Shown: in pieces, positions 27,001-36,000 of the stretch
How the letters are laid out: each line of letters opens with the position of its first letter
Position numbering within the stretch: the stretch's first letter is position 1
Assembly: GCF_905220415.1 (NCBI RefSeq)
Contig: NC_059541.1
Location: forward strand, 1,810,501 to 1,874,500
Reading direction: 5' to 3'
DNA length: 64,000 nt
From: Colias croceus
Taxonomy: Eukaryota; Arthropoda; Insecta; Lepidoptera; Pieridae
Notes under the pieces: model-generated
Database searches by the model: none
What the model saw: only the letters and a program-made list of their open reading frames with translations
Told to the model about the DNA's origin: nothing
Program-made: the position numbers and the translations under genes

Positions 27001-30000
27001 AGCCACATAATATTGTAATTTAAAGATCTATAATTTGTACTACCTACATTCTTGCAAATAATTAATATACTTAATTTGAATTTGAATTTGAATGAAAGTT
27101 TTGAGTTTTTTTTAAGTTTAATGAAAATATTGTTTTCATGTGAAGCTCATATAATATAAAAGATAGGTACCTACTATAAATGAGCTTCACATGATAGTAA
27201 TATTTTTCTTTTTTAATCCTCAAATAATATGATGTTAAATAGGATAGATATCTTAGATAATCACATTTGAAGGTAAAATATTTCAAATATTATTTATCGT
27301 ACTCTTAAGGCCACATAACTTTGATAAATTGTGTTTCATCCCGTTCCCAGAGAACTATAATCACTATCCCATGATCATCTTACATAAAATGTAATTATTC
27401 ACAATGAACGAGTCGAGATATTTGGCTTTGAAACAAACCCAGTTAACCGCAAATCGCTGAGATTCTATATTATTATTATATATTCTTCCGTGCGGCCAAG
27501 GGTAATCAGATTATTGTGAATCGGATTAACTGACGATTATGGACTAAGAGGCTTGTACTAAACGATTAGCATGTAAATATATGGAATTTAACTGAAACAG
27601 ACAGGATGAAACGAATTAAAAGCAGGGCAAAGCCTGTTGTAGTGTAAAAATACATTACGGTGAAATATTAATAGTGCCCAAAATCCTTAGAACTTTAAAA
27701 TATTAATGGTATACAACATTGTTTGAAATACAGAGAAATCTAAAGATAGACAAGGGAAAACTAAACTTAGTAGCAGGCTTTAATAATTTTATTAATATGC
27801 ATAATAATGGATGTAAGTGATGTAAATCTATCTAGAAACAGGCCTCCTGGAAGGTCGTAATCCAGTCGGTATGATGGGCAAATTCGGGGTGAGGGATGTC
27901 ACAGGTCATCGAAATTTTAGTTCTTGTTTATGACGGTTTCCTTGCGATGTTTTCTGTCAATGGTTATAGCGGTTATCATATTATTATAATGTGAAGCAGA
28001 AATGAAAAAAAAAAAAAAACAATTAATGTTTTGTAAACTCTCCTATTTATCGATTCTCTGACTTTAAGATTGAAGCCCAAAGCCTTTAACTAGTATCTAC
28101 TCACTGCTGTCAAATCCTTTTATAACAGTTATATTTGTGCTTTACATTGTAAATTCAAAACAAAAATATATTTCAACAAAACGTCATATATTTATTATAT
28201 ATAATAAATATTAATATTAATTATTGTCATATATATATGACAATAATTAGAGATAACATTATTATATTTCATGGAAACATTGCGGTACTGATTATTATTA
28301 ATACGGTCCACATAGTTAATTTACTATTTATCTACTACTAATAAATAATTAGTACGTTTTTGCCACGCCTCTTCACTGTTTAATTTTGTCTCTAAATATA
28401 CAATACAACGTTTAATTCAATTTAACTGTACATTATTTCACCACTAATAATGTCACCTATGCAAAAAAATATAATATATCAAATATACAGAGGAATATAC
28501 TTAGTTTTTATTTTCATTAATATTGATATCTATATATTTCAATTAATTCAATTATAACAATCCAATGCTTTATAAATGATAATTTTTAAAGAACCCATAA
28601 AATCAATCGCCAGTCCGATCCGTCTCCTGTTCGTATTTTCCTATTCTTTAAAAATTTCTCGATATCTACCTATACATTCCGTAGGTAATTTAAACAATGA
28701 TACTACTCAACTCTCAAATACCATTGTTTATAATCAAAACAGTTTATCTTAAAAGCAATTCTAGTCCAAACCTTTAGAGGATATTATGCAAGAGCGTGAC
28801 AAGCGTGCAAAATTATAGATGTTCTACCGTCAAGATAGCAGATTACCTTTATAGGGGGATTGCCCGTCACCCCTTCCATGATAAAAAGATATAGTATTTA
28901 TGCAACCGCACTGCGCAATGCGGATCTACTGCAATTTTAAGGGTTTTAGTAAGGAATTATTAAGATGAGGTTTTTGGGAAAGAACGGCATGCTGTTAACG
29001 GAAAGTTCGTTTGATTAATTATGATGCTGTTTTAGTATCTGCAAACAATTTTAAAATGTATAGACGAACATATATATAACTAGGTTTCCGCCCGCGGCTT
29101 CTCCCGCGCAGTGAAAGAAAAAACCACATAGTTCCCGTTCCCGTGGGATTTCCGGGATTGCGTCATTTTCTCGAGATAAAAAGTAGCCTATGTCCTTTCT
29201 CGGGTATCAAAATATCTCCACACCAAATTTCATGAAAATTGGTTCAGTATTTTAGGCGTGATTGAGTAACAGACAGACAGAGTTACTTTCGCATTTATAA
29301 TATTAGTATGGATTGCACACACAAATAATAATTATTGACGAATTTAAAATCTACTCAAGATTGTCATTGTGTTGTTGAAAAATTTTGAATAATTTATGAC
29401 CCTATCTGCGAATTGATCTATTATTAAAGAGGTTTATTAATCAAGAGTATCTATTTAATAATATATAGATACTAAAATATTATCTGTATATTATTAAATA
29501 GATACTCTACTACCACTAGCGGCTGAAAATAACTTTTCACACTAGAATCGAAGCCTTTAAATATAGTTTGCATATTGCGTCAATTTAAACGAAGTTAAAA
29601 CTATCGTTTCCATACTATCAAATATTTTCATACAAAATAGAAAGTATTCAAATATATTATATACTGTAGGAATAGCTTATTACCGTTTTCCCAAATAATT
29701 CATACCTACAAAAATATTTTATAATAATTGTTTTTTTTTTTAAATAACAAAACCGCCTTCAAATCAGGTCAGAACTGGTAAAAAATGAAACGAGACCAAG
29801 CGAAATCCTTTAAAAAAAGCCATCAAAATCGGTTCATCCAGCCGAAAGTTCTCAGGTAACAAACTGAAAAATAGTCGAATTGAGAAGATCCCTTTTTTTG
29901 AAACTGGTTTGAATATATTAGCATAGTTATTGACGGTAGTATGTAAAGGAAAATGTCATCCCATGAATTCCTACGGAGCGCTTATTACAGTCTCATTATG

Positions 30001-33000
30001 AAGCTAATTAAAATAGCATGGTTAAGTAATCTCATATACCTTAATTTCGATACAGGAGGTCATACAGGCATTCCTCCAGCGGTATGCTTTGCTATAATTT
30101 GCTTTATCTGCTATATTGGCATGTAAATAGAAACAGTGTAATATCCTTGTAAAGGACAGGGAAAATTATCAAATTTCTGTTACATTATTGAAGTGAAAAC
30201 TTCTTTAGCGGCGTTGGGTAAAAAATCTTAAACTCGCGTCAGGACACGTGGCCTGATCGAAAAAGCGTAAGACGGATTTTTTTTAGCCCTTATATTCCAT
30301 GCGTAAGACGGATACCATTCCAAAATATCAAACATGCTGAACGTTATTATTCAAGTTTACACTTCTTCCGGCACTCCCGGAGTGCAACCCGTCTTTTTTT
30401 AGCTACATTAGATAGATCCTTGGGAGATATTTTAAATATAGCATCTTTTTGTAAGAGCCAAGTTTTTGCGTAAATCAGAAGAATTTACAAGACATCGAGC
30501 GTGCGTAAAAATCTAATCTATTTGACGACCGTATCACATAGAATGTAGAGATTATTTTTATGCATTTTTTGTAAATAGCACATCATAAATATTAGTTCCA
30601 TAGTGATTCAATTCGATTATACAACCCGTTCTGATCATGAACAGCCTTTCATAAATTGAACCCCCAATTTTATTGCCGTTTCCAAACGAAACGCACCAAT
30701 TTGGCTTTTAAATGCTTATAACTATTTGCATAAATGTGGAAATAATTTGACACTCCATTTAGTCCGATCGTGTTTATTGGCTTGGAAAATAAACACCTGT
30801 GTCGGATTTGAAGGCTTTAGTTCAGAGTTGCGTAATGTGGAACCGTTCTGGAAATTGGGTCATATTGTTACCTGTAAGTAAATTTTACAACTTAGTTACG
30901 TAATGCGTACGACATATTTTATAGTAACGTGTTGGAGATTAACTATACGCACACGGGTTTGAATATATTTTATATACCTATGTAGGTAACTATATGTATA
31001 GGTACTACTTTAATTAAGTACAAATACTACTATATTTTAATTTGTAACTGTGATCCGCGGTTTCACATGCGGATAAAACAACGTACAAAAACTTTGATCA
31101 TTTATTATTTTTCATGTAAGTAGAACGTTGATTTTTGACCTTGAGTCTTCGATTATTTTCATTTTTAATTACACCCACATCGGTGTCGCGTTTTTGAAAA
31201 CGTAACAGACAGACATGCTAAGTTGGGAAATTAAAAATACTTAAAAAACTTTAAGGTCACAGTTATGTAAAGCATTTAAATTATAACATTGGATAAATAC
31301 ATATTTTATGCTGAATTATGAAAACATAATAACAATAGGCACCATGATAGTATGATGACTTTTGTACAAAGCTAAACTAACAACATAAGTTCACAAAACT
31401 CATTATGGTGCATATCAAATAAATTCACTCAACTTCTTTGACGCGAGTTTGCTTTTTATGTTTGAATGGAAATAATAGTCTGTTTGTACATTAAATGAAG
31501 CCGACACCTTCATAGTGAAATTCTTTTAATTATACCCCTCTATTCATATTCATTCATGTTCACGTTGCAAGTTTTTATTTCAAATGATTTCATACTTGAT
31601 TATAATCATCGTAGCTTGTTCACGTTCAAAGCATTATGTAAATCGTATTATGCTAGGCATTGGAAAATAAATCTAAGTCACTAAAAGTATTAACGTGTTC
31701 GTCGGGACTGAAAACAAAAATAGCTCAACATTTTTTTTTAGTCTAGGCTATGCGAAATTTATTTATTTAAAGTTTTATTCGTAGTCACTTTTTAATGGCA
31801 AGGTAATTGAAGCAAAAGCTGCTATATACGTCTACGTGTTATTTAGTATATTGCCTTCAATACCAAGTATAATATAAGCATATTTCTGGCATTTTATATT
31901 TGAGTGAGTATCTGTATTTTTGCTACGGAACCATTATATAAGAATAGGACAAATTGGACGCATTTGAAATACCAGGATGAATTTATTACAATAAATATCT
32001 TTGTATTCATAAATAATACGTTCTTACTTATCCACTAGGCACTATTAGGTATATACATTTTTCGTACATATTATACGCATGAGATATATTTTTCCGCTTC
32101 TTCTGTACTGCATTTAATTCAAATCTTAGGTACTTAATTCTATTGTCTTCCATTGTGAAATAGAACCGATTTTCGATAACCCAGCCCTTTTGATCATTTG
32201 ACCCGTAACAAACATCTTACTTAATTCAATACGAAACTACAATTCTGCGGTATAAAAGGATTTTCTTCGTGATTCCCAGAACTAGGTTAAGATTAATAAA
32301 GAAATGAGTTTTCGAGGGTATTTGGCAAAGCATCGGTGATTAAAAGTAAGAGCTTTTGTCACCTGGGGCGCTGCCAAGGCCCACCTACAAAATTACTTTA
32401 TTAAACGTCGTTTTCATAACCCACATGATATATCACGCCTTCCGCTACGTATGAGAGCAATAAATTTATGGAATTATATGTTATTATTATTCCCTTGCTG
32501 CAATTATTTTGGGGATATCTAGCCGATTTATTTATCAATGTTGTGCAGTTAATATGGTTATTAATATACGTTGATGATTTAGTGGGTTTGTAATAAGGTT
32601 GTGTTATTTAAATATCTATAAACATGTTAAGCATTGTTTATTGTATTTTTATAATAAGAATGACAATATTATTTAAATTTAGAAAATTATTTGCAGATGT
32701 AAATTTTATGCATGAAACAGATATACTGAATACGAAAAAAGCTACACCGAATTTGAACTTTATAACAACATTCTTTCAACCATGTAAGACATACTATATA
32801 TACATAAAATTGATATACCTATCCTTCCAAATAATAGCTTCTAAGTCACAAAACACTCAAACAAATATTTCTTCTAGGCGTTTAGACGGCGTAGCTCACC
32901 GGTTAAAACTGGTGAACGGCAGATACTCCGCCGTCGCTTCCGTGACGTTACTGGACGCAGACCTGCCTTCTCCTGCTGAGTTCATCTGTACCTTGAGGAT

Positions 33001-36000
33001 ACCGCAGGCGAAGTATGCGGTTAGGAAAGAAGCTATTTATTATCCAGGTAAGGAAAAGCTTTTAGAAATGGTGGAATGATTGACTTTACTAGATGTGTTC
33101 TGCCAATATTATCTGCATGATGAGGATACCGCAGGCGAAGTGTGCGGTTAGGAAAGAAGCTATTTATTATCCAGGCAAGGAATTAAGAAATTTCTCACGG
33201 TTGAAGGTAGGAGATTTTACCGGGATGGGTCTTGGGGAATTGTGAAAATTTGGAGGAAGATTCAATCTGGGCGGTGTGCAGGCATTGTGTCGTTGTATTC
33301 GAATTTGTGTTTTTAAACTTATCCGTTCAAAAGCTCTATCTAATGTGTTGATAAAATCCTTTTTATCAGAATTCTTATGTAAACTTAAAATTGATAAAAT
33401 AATTGATTATTTACCTAACTTTGATCAATCATTTACAAGCTACTTCGCGAAGAAATTGCCTCGCGAGGCTGCTCGCTGTGTGGATCCGCCTTTACAATAT
33501 AATCATTATGATGTATGCAGAATTTTTATTATCACTTGCACGTCGTGATTATCCACACGATCCTTTTTAATAAATAACAATACACGTAATACAACAGATT
33601 AATAAACATAAAATGTTTTAATAACAAACAAATCCCGTCATTACATTTTACCGGGCAACAATTGTTACCACAATAAAAGCGCAATTCCCTGTTTTTTACG
33701 TAAATGAAAATTTAAAGTCGCGGGATAACGTCGGCGACAGAACCACAAAGATGTTTGTTTATTTAAGACGAGCAATTTAAGCGCTTTATAGCTCATTAAA
33801 GCGAAAGAATAAGGAAATATATTTTTCAAGGTAGGCATGAAAATAACAATTTCGGGTATAAATTGCTGCGGGAACATTAAAGCTTTTTATCAGAGCCAAG
33901 TTTGTCCAGGCTATCTAAACTGTTGGGTGGATGGCACATTTCCTGCAGTGCTCTCGAATAATTTTATGCTTCGTTTAAGCTATTGTTGGAAAAATCCTCT
34001 TGGAAGGGAGGGAAATGTGCCTTTGTAATTAATGTTTACGTTGTTGACAAGTTTTATTTATGAGCTAGTTGTGATATTGTGTTGCTTTTACAAGAATGTT
34101 TAGAACCGTTTTGTTGGAACGGAGTTTCAGTTGTGACTTTACGTAAAAATGTACACAAAGGATGTTATTGTTTTGGTGAATATATATGATTTCAAGTATT
34201 TAAAAGCATATTTTCGAAACCAAAAATATAAACTAACCTTATTGTGAACTTGTACAATACTATTTTATTGTATAGCCATCATGTCAAAATGTCGAATATT
34301 TTTTTTTACTTTATACGAGTTAAAAAAGAGTCTTTACCACCAGTTTTCTTTTCTATATAAAAAGCCATTAACTACACAACACCTTTTGAAGCTTCCGCGC
34401 AAAATTAAAAACATTTAATTAATTTTTCATAAAATCTTCTCATTCAGTCATTTGATAGGGCTTCGATTCATCATTTAATTAGTAAATAAGCGTGCTTTGA
34501 ATCTGTATTCAACTGTCAATATTTGTATCGGAAGCGTATAGATTACAAGCCAGAATCAATACAATGTTCCGAATGGGGTTTCATTAATTAGAATAATACA
34601 AAACCTTTTTTCGCAGATAATATCGCTTATATACAAAGAAAAATGTTATAATAGAGATGCTTTTTTCATCGAAAGTAGGAAATACACACATTAAATAATA
34701 ATATCTATAGTTAAGAACATACGATTTAATACGACAAAGTCTACTGAAATTATGGTAATGTCACCAAATTCGTTTTGATTTCTAATCCGTTTAAAATGGC
34801 TCTTAATCGAGTCCAAAGTAAGCGGTTACTTCCAAGCATACAAACATACAGGTGAAGCTAATAAAGCGTGTTAAAAAGAAACATTTTGAAATTTCATAGA
34901 CTTAATATTCTGTTGAATTAAATCTTTCCTTAAATGTTTAATTAAAAAGGAAAAACGTGGAAATTTCATCATTTTAACTAGATTACTCGACTCGAGATAA
35001 GAATAAAGTGAGGAGGCGACACGTCCCAGGTGATAAGTAGATGTCACTCATTTGCTTCCTAAACAATTAGGAGAATTTACGCTGAAAATATAGCATGGAG
35101 TATTCAGGGTCGAGTGTCGACGTTATAAGGTGAATTTTTTGATACTCTATGAAGAAGGGAACATAGAGTACATAGCATATAATATTATAAGTATTTGTCC
35201 ATTTATATTAGGTAATTAAATTGTTATATACAATATTTTTTCGTTACCGTTACATTTATTTATGAGAGGTTAAACTAGAACAAGACTTTTAATAATAATT
35301 TGGCTTAAGGTACATCAGGTTAAACAATAATCAATTAAATATTTCATACCTAATTTGATTCACTTTACTCCATCCATCATAAAATAATACCTACATCATA
35401 ATTAATAAAGTCTAATTCTTTGTTTAACGTAAGAACAGCTGATTCTATTTAAATGCTTTTTACATAGATAAAATGTAATTCGAAATTTATATTTTATTAC
35501 TTTTCCTTGTCCCTATTTGAGTAAGAAACTAAACAAACGCATTGTTCTCAGGTCCCATAAGTACAACGCCAGAAATGCCAACCGCAGCTGACATGCAGTT
35601 AGCGGCAGCCGTCGGTTCTAGAGGTAATTATTTTGTTTTAAATAGTTTTAGTGTTAATTATATTGATGATTGGTAAATTTTGCATTATGTTTATAATAAA
35701 TTGTAATTATTTTCAATATTCTTTGTTAGTAGATGCTAAAGCTGATTACTTGACAGACTACAGAATTTAAAGAACCGAGATGACAAATTAAGTTTTTATT
35801 TGAAGTTGCAAATTGTCCCTATGTTATCAAACTAAAACATTTATTTATTCAATTAGACTTCTTCTAGAAGCACTTTTGATGACATAACATATTTTTAACA
35901 TTTACCACCGATTCAGAAAGCAGTATCAGCTATGGAGAAGACCCGACAAGAAACTCCACGCAAACTAAGATTCTAATCTGTAACAGTATGTAATATTGTA

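Larger units (their letters stand above)
26618..32877 (+). other. Intron B-C (about 6.3 kb)
   Basis: GTGAGT donor and TTCTTCTAG acceptor. It contains a mariner-type MITE (26680), small hairpins (27137, 29444), a perfect 30-bp AT palindrome at 28219-28248 and a dispersed repeat (29079). GCGTAAGACGGAT occurs twice between 30260 and 30320. No gene was seen. Confidence 0.7.

Noticed and set aside
33276..33548. 90-codon plus-strand frame in intron C-D
   Set aside because: No recognised domain or splice signals fitting the gene's phases; it may be part of an old repeat but nothing supports it.
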